DNA of 37,202 nucleotides. Origin: a virus. The position numbers and the translations under genes are program-made. The stretch lies in the IMG/VR virus record IMGVR_UViG_3300042549_006321, positions 1 to 37,202 of that record. One strand, written 5' to 3'. The notes beneath the pieces were generated by a model. The model was given only the letters and a program-made list of their open reading frames with translations, searched no databases and had not been told where the DNA came from. Below, piece by piece: positions 13,276 to 19,108 of this stretch; position 1 is the stretch's first letter; each line of letters begins with the position of its first letter.

Positions 13276-13961
13276 TCCACTACCACGGAACCCCGATCAC
13301 GCCCACGGCGGTGATGCTCACGCTGGCCGGAAAGTGCTTCTGCGTGTCGCACATGCGGCCCGATCAGGTGCGCTTGGCCCATGAGATCGGGCAATCGGTC
13401 ATGCTCGACAACGGGGCTTTCAGCAAGTGGAAGTCGGGCAAGGAAACAGACTGGCCCGCCTACTACACATGGGCTGACGAGTGGTTGAACTACCCAACCA
13501 CTTGGGCCGTCATCCCCGACGTGATCGACGCCGGGACGCAGGAGCAAGACGCCCTCATTCGTGAATGGCCCTTCGGTGACAAGGGCGCCCCGGTCTGGCA
13601 CCTTGACGAGCCGATTAGCCGCGCCCTTCGCCTTGCCGACGAACACCCGCGCATCTGCTTCGGCTCGACGGCTGAGTATGCCGTGATCCTGTCGGATGCC
13701 TGGGTCGCCCGTATGGACCGGGTGTGGGATGAACTGGCGAAGCGCCACCGGACCCCGAACGTCCACATGCTGCGCGGGATGCAGCTCAGTGGCCGTGAGT
13801 GGCCCTTTGCGTCAGTGGACAGCACCGACGTAGCCCAGAACCACAACCGGCCACAGAACACCGCCCGCGCAATGGCCGAGCGCTGGGACGCCGCGCAATG
13901 CCCGCCCCGCTGGACGCCTCGCGCCAGCCAGCCCGACCTTTACGATGAGCAAGCAGCATGA
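13266..13961 (+). CDS. DpdA/TGT-like DNA-guanine transglycosylase candidate
   Basis: A 231-residue protein resembling small phage TGT-like proteins of the DpdA type, which exchange guanine for a 7-deazaguanine in DNA. Visible landmarks are SVMLDNGAFSKW (LDNGAF at 47-52, like the TGT DSGGF motif), AVIPDVIDAG (81-90), VWHLDE (110-115), CFGST (131-135), HMLRGMQ (167-173) and FASVDSTDVAQNHNR (181-195), where the conserved Asp residues would be catalytic. No C-terminal cysteine zinc site of classical TGT is seen. The GTG at 13266 overlaps the QueD-like stop by 10 bases; GTG 13272 would give a 4-base overlap. Family assignment is from memory of motifs and needs a structure search. Confidence 0.6.
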   Translation: MRVIHYHGTPITPTAVMLTLAGKCFCVSHMRPDQVRLAHEIGQSVMLDNGAFSKWKSGKETDWPAYYTWADEWLNYPTTWAVIPDVIDAGTQEQDALIREWPFGDKGAPVWHLDEPISRALRLADEHPRICFGSTAEYAVILSDAWVARMDRVWDELAKRHRTPNVHMLRGMQLSGREWPFASVDSTDVAQNHNRPQNTARAMAERWDAAQCPPRWTPRASQPDLYDEQAA

Positions 13962-14521
13962 CCCCCAACCCTTCAAACCCCACACAGACAGAAGACTGGA
14001 GCCGTGACGCGTTGGCGAGATTGCTTCGTCGCGCAGCCAGTTCGATCCGCAACGCCGGCAAGATGCCCGAAATCACCGCCAACGAGTACGACGCGGCGGC
14101 AACCCATCTCCAGCTCTCCGCCGCCCCGACCATATCCCCGAGAGGGTCGGATGATCGTGAGCGGCAGGAGATGCAGCAGCGGTTCCAGTACCTCGCGACC
14201 AGGGGAACGCCGCCCCGCGTCATCACTCGGCACGATGCTGCCTATGTGGCCGACGCCCTCGCCTCCCTTTCCCCGAGAGGGAGGGGGGAAGGGCTGGAGG
14301 ATGCCGCCGCCCAAGGTGAGATAGAGAGGTTGAGGGAGGCTCTGCGGGAGTTCCTCAATGCGGGCGGTGTCCAATGGATGTCGGGCATGACGACGTCCAG
14401 CGCATGGTCGCTTCCGAAGCTGGCCGCTGCGAGCGTGAAAGCGCATTCAGCCCTCACCCTTAAGTCAGAAAAGGCCGCTTCCTCCCTCAAGGGCTCGGAC
14501 GTTGGGGAGGTGGGGGAGTGA
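13958..14521 (+). CDS. Hypothetical protein with palindrome-derived inserts
   Basis: A 187-residue protein beginning MTPNPSNPTQTEDWSRDALA. It is mainly helical (ALARLLRRAASSIRNAGK and AAAQGEIERLREALREFLNA) with an ITRHDAAYVADALASL segment. Two GC-rich palindromic elements lie within the frame and encode TISPRGSDD and LSPRGRGEG without breaking it. It links the DpdA-like gene (ATGA overlap) to the MTase (GTGA overlap). Function unknown. Confidence 0.6.
   Translation: MTPNPSNPTQTEDWSRDALARLLRRAASSIRNAGKMPEITANEYDAAATHLQLSAAPTISPRGSDDRERQEMQQRFQYLATRGTPPRVITRHDAAYVADALASLSPRGRGEGLEDAAAQGEIERLREALREFLNAGGVQWMSGMTTSSAWSLPKLAAASVKAHSALTLKSEKAASSLKGSDVGEVGE
14126..14150. repeat. Palindromic element 1
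   Basis: CCGACC (14126-14131) and GGTCGG (14145-14150) form an inverted repeat around a centre containing CCCCGAGAGGG. The same 11-base core occurs in element 2 about 130 bases downstream. It lies within the coding sequence at 13958-14521. Confidence 0.55.
14262..14284. repeat. Palindromic element 2
   Basis: CCTCCC (14262-14267) and GGGAGG (14279-14284) flank the shared core CCCCGAGAGGG, followed by a GGGG/GGAAGGG run. It resembles the small GC-rich intragenic palindromes scattered in Caulobacterales-type genomes, and it is read in frame in the 187-residue protein. Confidence 0.55.
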
Positions 14522-15696
14522 AAGCCATCGACCTCTTCAGCGGGATCGGAGGCTTCAGCCTGGGCCTTGAGCGCGCCGGGATTGAGACCGCCTGCTTCTG
14601 CGAGGTCTCGCCTGTCTGCCGTCACCTTCTAGCACATCATTGGCCGGAAACCCCCATCTATGACGACGTCACCACCCTCACCGGCCAACGACTGGTCGCA
14701 GACGGAACTGCTGCTGACGTCCTCTGCGGAGGCTTCCCCTGCCAAGATCTATCCTACGCAGGCAAGGGCGCCGGTCTCGCGGGTGAGCGCTCGGGACTAT
14801 GGTTCCATATCGCCCGACTGCTTCGCGAGCTGCGTGATCTCGGAAGGCCCGTTCGGATCGTCATTCTGGAGAACGTCTCAGCGCTCCTTGGTCGAGGACT
14901 TGGAACTGTTCTCGGAGACCTGGCCGCGCTCGGGTACGATGCGGAATGGGATTGCATACCTGCGTCAGCCGTTGGCGCCCCTCACAGGCGAGACCGCATC
15001 TGGATTGTTGCCTACGCCAGAGGCGAGCAACACGAAGGCTTCGGCGATGCGTTCCGGCGGGCGCTCGCCTCGGAACTTTCTCGCGCCCTTGCCGACGCCG
15101 GCCTTCGCCTACGGGATGACGAGGAAGCCGACGCACTCGGTTCCGACGCCCACGGCACAAGATCACATCGAGCGGAAGTCTACCAGCTCGGAGGTCCTGA
15201 ACTTCGAGACGAACAAGACGGTCTCTCTGGATCGGTGGGTGACAATGTGGCCGACGCCGCACGCCAACTGCGGAACGGGAGCGGGTCAGGCGCCGAACAA
15301 GACGGGCGGACTGAACCTTCAGACGGCGGTGAAGCGCTGGCCCACCCCCACCAGCACGATGGCGAAGGGCTCGTCTCCGGCGTCCCTGACCAGGAAGAGT
15401 GGCGCGGATCGTTCGGGAGACCGGCTGGATCACGCCGTGATGGCTACGGATGGTGGACAGTTGAACCCGACGTGGGTCGAGTGGCTCATGGGATTTCCCG
15501 CCGAGTGGACCGCCTGCATGGCCTCGGCAATGCGGTCGTCCCGCAGATTCCAGAAGCCATCGGACGCGCTATCATGACGGCCCTAGAACCTGCCCAACGT
15601 CGTGGCTCTTGGGCCACGATGCGACAGACCGACCGTGACATATCCCGGGAGGCCATACCCATACCCTCTAGTAGGGGAGAGACCGTCGATGGGTGA
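14518..15696 (+). CDS. C5 cytosine-specific DNA methyltransferase
   Basis: A 392-residue m5C MTase that would methylate phage (or host) DNA using S-adenosylmethionine and so evade restriction. Motif I is DLFSGIGGFSLGLE (5-18), motif IV GGFPCQDLS with catalytic Cys75, motif VI ENV (118-120), motif VIII APHRRDRIWIVA (154-165) and motif X GLGNAVVPQI (about 335-344). The region between VIII and IX (about 166-310), the target-recognition domain, is unusually Gly/Asp/Ala-rich. The start is GTG in a GTGA overlap. A second 305-codon frame lies entirely within this gene. The last 30 residues after AIGRAIMTALE are weakly conserved in style. Confidence 0.92.
   Translation: MKAIDLFSGIGGFSLGLERAGIETACFCEVSPVCRHLLAHHWPETPIYDDVTTLTGQRLVADGTAADVLCGGFPCQDLSYAGKGAGLAGERSGLWFHIARLLRELRDLGRPVRIVILENVSALLGRGLGTVLGDLAALGYDAEWDCIPASAVGAPHRRDRIWIVAYARGEQHEGFGDAFRRALASELSRALADAGLRLRDDEEADALGSDAHGTRSHRAEVYQLGGPELRDEQDGLSGSVGDNVADAARQLRNGSGSGAEQDGRTEPSDGGEALAHPHQHDGEGLVSGVPDQEEWRGSFGRPAGSRRDGYGWWTVEPDVGRVAHGISRRVDRLHGLGNAVVPQIPEAIGRAIMTALEPAQRRGSWATMRQTDRDISREAIPIPSSRGETVDG
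14660..15577 (+). CDS. Overlapping 305-codon frame nested in the C5 MTase
   Basis: An open frame one base out of phase with the MTase and completely inside it. Its translation is not random-looking: SPAKIYPTQARAPVS, FWRTSQRSL (69-77), FSETWPRSGTMRNGIAYL (84-101), GLLPTPEAS (115-123), repeated WPTP units, and GGQLNPTWVEWLMGFPAEWT (about 265-284). I recall similar strings in annotated phage proteins near MTases. They coincide with MTase motifs IV, VI, VIII and IX/X, so their conservation could simply reflect the MTase frame. There is no good ribosome site at 14660. Reported as a candidate dual-coding gene, not an established one. Confidence 0.35.
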   Translation: MTTSPPSPANDWSQTELLLTSSAEASPAKIYPTQARAPVSRVSARDYGSISPDCFASCVISEGPFGSSFWRTSQRSLVEDLELFSETWPRSGTMRNGIAYLRQPLAPLTGETASGLLPTPEASNTKASAMRSGGRSPRNFLAPLPTPAFAYGMTRKPTHSVPTPTAQDHIERKSTSSEVLNFETNKTVSLDRWVTMWPTPHANCGTGAGQAPNKTGGLNLQTAVKRWPTPTSTMAKGSSPASLTRKSGADRSGDRLDHAVMATDGGQLNPTWVEWLMGFPAEWTACMASAMRSSRRFQKPSDALS

Positions 15697-15883
15697 GAAG
15701 CGAAACACCTTCCTGCCGTCCGATGTGACGCGGGCGATCAAGGCTGTGGAAAAGTCGGGTAAGTCACTCGCGTCTGTGGAGTTCCCGCCTGGTGGCGGTT
15801 TCAAGCTCTTGATAGTCGGGCCGGAAACCCCCGCTGTCGCGCGCAGCGGCGGAAACGAGTGGGATGAGGTTCTGTCGCACTGA
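15689..15883 (+). CDS. Small protein preceding the integrase
   Basis: A 64-residue protein (MGEKRNTFLPSDVTRAIKAV...). The ATG at 15689 has a GGGGAGA ribosome site. The pattern TFxxxDVxRAIKAVEKSGK followed by a short beta region is common in small alphaproteobacterial phage proteins immediately upstream of an integrase gene. It may be an excisionase-like or accessory DNA-binding factor, but no HTH is clear. Its stop overlaps the integrase start (TGATG). Confidence 0.7.
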   Translation: MGEKRNTFLPSDVTRAIKAVEKSGKSLASVEFPPGGGFKLLIVGPETPAVARSGGNEWDEVLSH

Positions 15884-16908
15884 TGGAACCCATGGCGACA
15901 ATCGAACTAGCCTACGTCCAGGCCTTCAAGGACCGGCACGGCAAGCTGCGGCACTACTACCGCAGGCCCGGCTATTCGCGCGTCGCCCTGCCCGGTGATC
16001 CGGGTTCGGCTGAGTTCATGGCGGCCTACGCAACGGCTCACGCCCGCGCGCCTGTGCCGAAAGAGCGCGCCGTACAGCCCCGCTCGATCAACGCCCTGAT
16101 CCAACTGTATTATGCCAGCACCGAGTGGAAGAACCTACGGGAAAGCACACAGCGCGCCTATCGTGGGCAGATCGACCGCTTCCGGGAGAAGTACGGCCAC
16201 AAGGGCGCCGCGACCATCCAGACGATGCACCTGGACGCCATCTTCGACAAGATGAGCGACACGCCAGAGGCGGCGGTGAACCTCCGCAAGCGCCTTCGCC
16301 GCGTGTTCCGTATCGCCGTCCGCAAGGGCTGGAGGCAGGACAACCCGATCATCGCTACCGAAGTGACCAGAGGCAAGCGCGCGGGCTTCACGCCGTGGTC
16401 AGAGGACGACATAGCCGCCTTTGAAGCCCGGTGGCCTACAGGGACGCGCGAGAGGCTCGCCATGGCCCTCCTGCTGCACACAGGCCAGCGGAGGTCCGAT
16501 GTAGTCGGGATGGGCCGTCAGCACGTCTCAGGGGGCCGCATATCGGTGAAGCAGCAGAAGACCGACGCGCGCTTGAAGATCCGCCTGCACCCCGCCTTGA
16601 AGCGCGAGATCGACGCCGCTCCGGTCGGGATGACGTTTCTGCTCACTCAGTTCGGCGAGCCCTTCACCGGGCCGGGCTTCACCAACTGGTTCCGGGATCG
16701 GGCGCGGGATGCTGGTTTGACGGGCCGCAGCCCCCACGGTCTCCGCAAAGCCGCTGGCCGGCGCCTGGCTGAAGCCGGATGCACGCCGCACCAGATCGCG
16801 GCGATCCTCGGACACGCCTCGCTCCAGATGGTCGAGCTGTACACGAAGGACGCCAATCAGGTGAGGTTGGCAGACGAGGGAATGGACCTGTACGAGGCCA
16901 AACACTGA
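15883..16908 (+). CDS. int: Tyrosine recombinase (phage integrase)
   Basis: A 341-residue tyrosine integrase that would carry out site-specific integration and excision. The N-terminal part is arm/core-binding (RHGKLRHYYRRPGYSRVALP, then a SAM-like domain with LRESTQRAYRGQIDRF). The catalytic domain has Arg203 in HTGQRRSDV, Lys226 in KQQKT, HGLR at 285-288, His311 in LGHASLQ and the nucleophile Tyr320 in VELYTK, so the R-K-H-R-H-Y set is complete. ATG 15883 overlaps the previous gene; ATG 15892 is an alternative. The direct repeats immediately downstream are probably its arm-type sites. Confidence 0.95.
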   Translation: MEPMATIELAYVQAFKDRHGKLRHYYRRPGYSRVALPGDPGSAEFMAAYATAHARAPVPKERAVQPRSINALIQLYYASTEWKNLRESTQRAYRGQIDRFREKYGHKGAATIQTMHLDAIFDKMSDTPEAAVNLRKRLRRVFRIAVRKGWRQDNPIIATEVTRGKRAGFTPWSEDDIAAFEARWPTGTRERLAMALLLHTGQRRSDVVGMGRQHVSGGRISVKQQKTDARLKIRLHPALKREIDAAPVGMTFLLTQFGEPFTGPGFTNWFRDRARDAGLTGRSPHGLRKAAGRRLAEAGCTPHQIAAILGHASLQMVELYTKDANQVRLADEGMDLYEAKH

Positions 16909-16915
16909 ACAAGGT

Positions 16916-17090
16916 GCGTCAAACCTAGTTGCGTCAAACCCTATTATAGTGTTGATTACGTTAGAGAAATAAGCGGTGGTGGCGACTCCAGCAGGACTGA
17001 CCTAGCCAAGCAAATACAGCAGCTTGGCAGCGTCAAACCTAGCGGATCGGCCATAATGACTTCAAAGGCTTAGGTCCGAACGTCAAACCT
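16916..17090. other. Candidate attP: four direct repeats flanking an AT-richer core
   Basis: The motif GCGTCAAACC recurs at 16916-16925, 16931-16940 and 17030-17039, with a CGTCAAACC copy at 17081-17089. The first and third extend to GCGTCAAACCTAG. Two copies lie on each side of an 89-base core, the layout of arm-type integrase sites around attP. Within the core, GCCAAGC (17005-17011) and GCTTGGC (17022-17028) form an inverted repeat, and 16976-16998 reads on the minus strand like the 3' end of a tRNA (ending GTCGCCACCA). This accounts for most of the 245-base gap after int. Confidence 0.6.
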
Positions 17091-17153
17091 TTCCCCCTCC
17101 GGTCATCGGCCTATCCTGGCTGAAATAGGGGAGAAGATTAAGGAGATGAACCG

Positions 17154-17342
17154 ATGAGCGAGGCTGAGACGGTTACGCTGAGAGAGCGGGTGAGGGAGAG
17201 GCTGGCGCAGATCATCGAGGAGGTCGCCATAGGTGGCTTCGGCAAGGTTCTGCCTGCCGCAGACACCATCATGGCTGAGTTTCGCCTTCAGCCTGTAGCT
17301 TGGGGAAGGGTTACTGAGGGTGGGGAGGTTGAGGGGTTTTAG
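17154..17342 (+). CDS. Small hypothetical protein downstream of attP
   Basis: A 62-residue protein with a strong AAGGAGATG ribosome region before ATG 17154. The N-terminus is a charged helix (SEAETVTLRERVRERLAQII); the rest is mixed. No clear HTH. It is the last rightward gene before the convergent late operon. Position between attP and the lysis genes is typical of lysogenic-conversion or accessory genes, but no function can be stated. Confidence 0.65.
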   Translation: MSEAETVTLRERVRERLAQIIEEVAIGGFGKVLPAADTIMAEFRLQPVAWGRVTEGGEVEGF

Positions 17343-17351
17343 CAGACACAG

Positions 17352-17380
17352 AAAAGGCCCCGCCGTTTCCAGCGGGGCCT
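17352..17380 (-). terminator. Terminator of the late leftward operon
   Basis: AGGCCCCGC (17355-17363) and GCGGGGCCT (17372-17380) form a 9-bp stem with an 8-base loop. AAAA before it gives a UUUU run on the leftward transcript, so it ends transcription coming from the Rz1 gene. Rightward it may act weakly. A GGTAATTACC palindrome lies at 17417-17426. Confidence 0.75.
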
Positions 17381-17440
17381 GATCGTTTGAACCCGAGGCC
17401 TTAGCCTTCAAGGGTTGGTAATTACCTGATTATCCGGCAA

Positions 17441-17797
17441 TTAGCCGTCGTCCGGTGGCTTGCAAGTACCGAAGCGCCACCAGGGACACCGCCTTAACGC
17501 CCTCGCCTGCTCCCAAGCGTCCAGAGCCTTCGCCTGTTCAGCGTTCGCCAGCACCGCCAGCTCGCGCTTCTCGTCACAGGTCAGCAGTTGTTCGCCCCGA
17601 ATAGCCGCGATGATTTCGAGGTCTTCCAGCGTCACCGCAGGGCGGCTGTAGAGGGTGCAGGGGGCCTTAGCGTACTCCGGCGTCAGAACCCTCGGCGCTG
17701 GTCCCACCGGGGCAGACTGACGGCCTCCGCTGGCACAGCCCGTCAGAGTGACCGTCAACGCGGCGCTGGCGATCAGGGCCAAGGGGAGTTTTCGCAT
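17441..17797 (-). CDS. Rz1-like outer-membrane spanin lipoprotein
   Basis: A 118-residue lipoprotein starting MRKLPLALIASAALTVTLTG and followed by CASGG, so the signal peptide ends in a clear lipobox LTGC. The mature part is proline-containing at first (APVGPAPRVLTPEY), as in o-spanins, and carries several cysteines. The gene begins inside the i-spanin gene in another frame (131-base overlap), which is the classic Rz/Rz1 architecture. The o-spanin bridges to the inner-membrane spanin and fuses the membranes in the last step of lysis. Confidence 0.85.
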   Translation of the reverse strand: MRKLPLALIASAALTVTLTGCASGGRQSAPVGPAPRVLTPEYAKAPCTLYSRPAVTLEDLEIIAAIRGEQLLTCDEKRELAVLANAEQAKALDAWEQARALRRCPWWRFGTCKPPDDG

Positions 17798-18071
17798 CGG
17801 GTGCAGCACTGGCTTTCTCCACATAGCGGACGGTTTCGGTGTGGCGCTCGATCACCTGTTCAGCGATCTGGCTTTGGGCATTGCCGAGGGCTTGGCTGGC
17901 GTCGGTCTCCGCGCCATTGCTGACGGCGGTGTCGGTGGCGGTTTCCTCGCGGGCCTGCCACTTCGCCGTCTGGGCCTTCCAGAAGCCGACGATGGGGCCT
18001 CCCAGCAGGACAGCCCCCAGAACCGCGACAAGGGCTATGCCGCCGATCCAGAGCCAGAGACGGGGGATCAT
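17667..18071 (-). CDS. Rz-like inner-membrane spanin
   Basis: A 134-residue protein with an N-terminal signal-anchor (MIPRLWLWIGGIALVAVLGA, to about residue 28) and a periplasmic helical part containing NAQSQIAEQVIERHTETVRY, as in i-spanins. The start ATG 18071 overlaps the preceding 40-residue gene (ATGA). Its 3' part encodes Rz1 in another frame. It acts with Rz1 in outer-membrane disruption. Confidence 0.8.
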   Translation of the reverse strand: MIPRLWLWIGGIALVAVLGAVLLGGPIVGFWKAQTAKWQAREETATDTAVSNGAETDASQALGNAQSQIAEQVIERHTETVRYVEKASAAPDAKTPLGPDRQRRVDGHSDGLCQRRPSVCPGGTSAEGSDAGVR

Positions 18072-18190
18072 CCCGTTACCGCCTTCTTGTACAGCCAGCG
18101 AAGGCCGAAGAAGCCGGTTACGGCGAAGCAGGCGATGGCGAGCGCGCCACCGGCTACGGTGAAGAAGCCGTCGATGAAAGCGGCGATCAT
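18068..18190 (-). CDS. 40-residue hydrophobic lysis-region protein
   Basis: A short gene coupled to the endolysin stop (ATGA at 18187-18190) and to the i-spanin start. The product, starting MIAAFIDGFFTVAGGALAIA, is nearly all hydrophobic, with a basic end (LRWLYKKAVTG). One membrane helix is predicted. It could be a second holin, an antiholin or a pinholin-like peptide; location is the only evidence. Confidence 0.6.
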   Translation of the reverse strand: MIAAFIDGFFTVAGGALAIACFAVTGFFGLRWLYKKAVTG

Positions 18191-18615
18191 CGGGCGGAAA
18201 GCTCAAAGTGGGGGCTGTCATGCTCGCCCTTTTCGCGGGGCTTGCCGTCCTGATCCCAGTTTCCGCCCCATCGGATCGGGATGTCCAACTCACGCGAAGC
18301 CGCCATCATAGCCGTCGCCATCTGGTTGAAGGGCTGAAGGTCTTTCCAGTCGTAGGGCGCCGGCAGTAGATCCACCGCGTGACCGAAGCCGTCAGCCTGC
18401 TTGAAGTGGTTGCTCTTGAGCGTCCAGGTGACGACTTGGCCGGGCTTCGTGCGGCCTTGAGCATAGAGGGCCTTCTGCCGCTCCGGGGTCCGCACGCCTT
18501 CGATGACCTTGAAGTCAACGGGGCTGATCTGGATTGCCCTCTCAACGACACGGATCAATCGGGGATGGACGCCCGCGAGGTTGGCGCGCGATGCCGGGCC
18601 TAGTGCATAGGTCAT
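18187..18615 (-). CDS. Endolysin, M15-type peptidase
   Basis: A 142-residue peptidoglycan peptidase of the M15/VanY-like group (L-alanyl-D-glutamate or D-Ala-D-Ala cleaving). Visible are the Arg of IEGVRTPERQ (42), LKSNHFKQADGFGHAVDLLP with zinc ligands His70 and Asp82, and HDSPHFEL with His136. The usual SxHxxGxAxD box is extended by a few residues between His and Asp. It has no signal peptide, so it depends on a holin. ATG 18615 has a GGAGGT ribosome site and an ATGA overlap with the holin candidate. Confidence 0.88.
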   Translation of the reverse strand: MTYALGPASRANLAGVHPRLIRVVERAIQISPVDFKVIEGVRTPERQKALYAQGRTKPGQVVTWTLKSNHFKQADGFGHAVDLLPAPYDWKDLQPFNQMATAMMAASRELDIPIRWGGNWDQDGKPREKGEHDSPHFELSAR

Positions 18616-18947
18616 GGCTTGACCTCCGTTTCGACTGTGGTTGTGATGGTCGGGCCGGGCTCGGCCTCCGTCTCGATCTCGCCGCCGAAGCCACCGGGGC
18701 CTGACAGCTTCAGCTTCTCCAGCCGGTTGCGCTGGAACCACTGACCCCCGAAGCCGACCAGAACGACAGCGATGATCGCCACGGCTCCGAGGTAGTTGAT
18801 CCGCTGCTCCTGCGTCCCCTCTGACCACGGGCGATAGGCGAGGATGCAGATCAGCCAGCCAGCGATGAGGGTGACGACAGGGGTGAACAGGAGGGCCAGC
18901 ACGTCACGCGCGGCGGATGCCCATTCCTTCACAAGCTCGGAGCGCAT
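18612..18947 (-). CDS. Holin candidate
   Basis: A 111-residue protein with two transmembrane segments: LALLFTPVVTLIAGWLICIL (about 18-38) and YLGAVAIIAVVLVGFGG (about 53-69), then a basic stretch and an acidic tail. Two-helix topology plus position immediately before the endolysin suggests a class II-type holin that releases endolysin through the inner membrane. The ATG at 18947 follows AGGAGGGG; a GTG at 18950 is an alternative start. Confidence 0.65.
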   Translation of the reverse strand: MRSELVKEWASAARDVLALLFTPVVTLIAGWLICILAYRPWSEGTQEQRINYLGAVAIIAVVLVGFGGQWFQRNRLEKLKLSGPGGFGGEIETEAEPGPTITTTVETEVKP

Positions 18948-19108
18948 CACCCCTCCTCGTCGTCGTAGAAGTCCAGCGTTGCCGGTTCCGGCCTCAGGTC
19001 GTGTTCATCCGGGGGAAAGCCAGCGGCTTGGCGGTAGGCTCTGCGGTACTCGCGGCGCTGCTTGGCGTAGGCAGCGTACTTGCGCTTCCAGGGGATGGGC
19101 GTGGGCAT
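18947..19108 (-). CDS. 53-residue hypothetical protein
   Basis: A short gene between the phosphoesterase and the holin candidate, with TGATG-type contact at its start. The product begins MPTPIPWKRKYAAYAKQRRE, a strongly basic, tyrosine-rich first half, and ends acidic (LDFYDDEEG). No family recognised. Confidence 0.6.
   Translation of the reverse strand: MPTPIPWKRKYAAYAKQRREYRRAYRQAAGFPPDEHDLRPEPATLDFYDDEEG

Noticed and set aside
13958-14521. Reading the region as an insertion sequence or CRISPR-like array because of its palindromes
   Set aside because: There are only two elements, no spacers of regular length, no transposase and no target duplications; they lie inside one open gene.
16976-16998. 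A tRNA gene fragment near the attP region
   Set aside because: Only a possible 3' end (reverse complement ending GTCGCCACCA) is present; the T-loop TTCGA and the remaining arms are missing, so it is at most an attachment core, not a tRNA gene.
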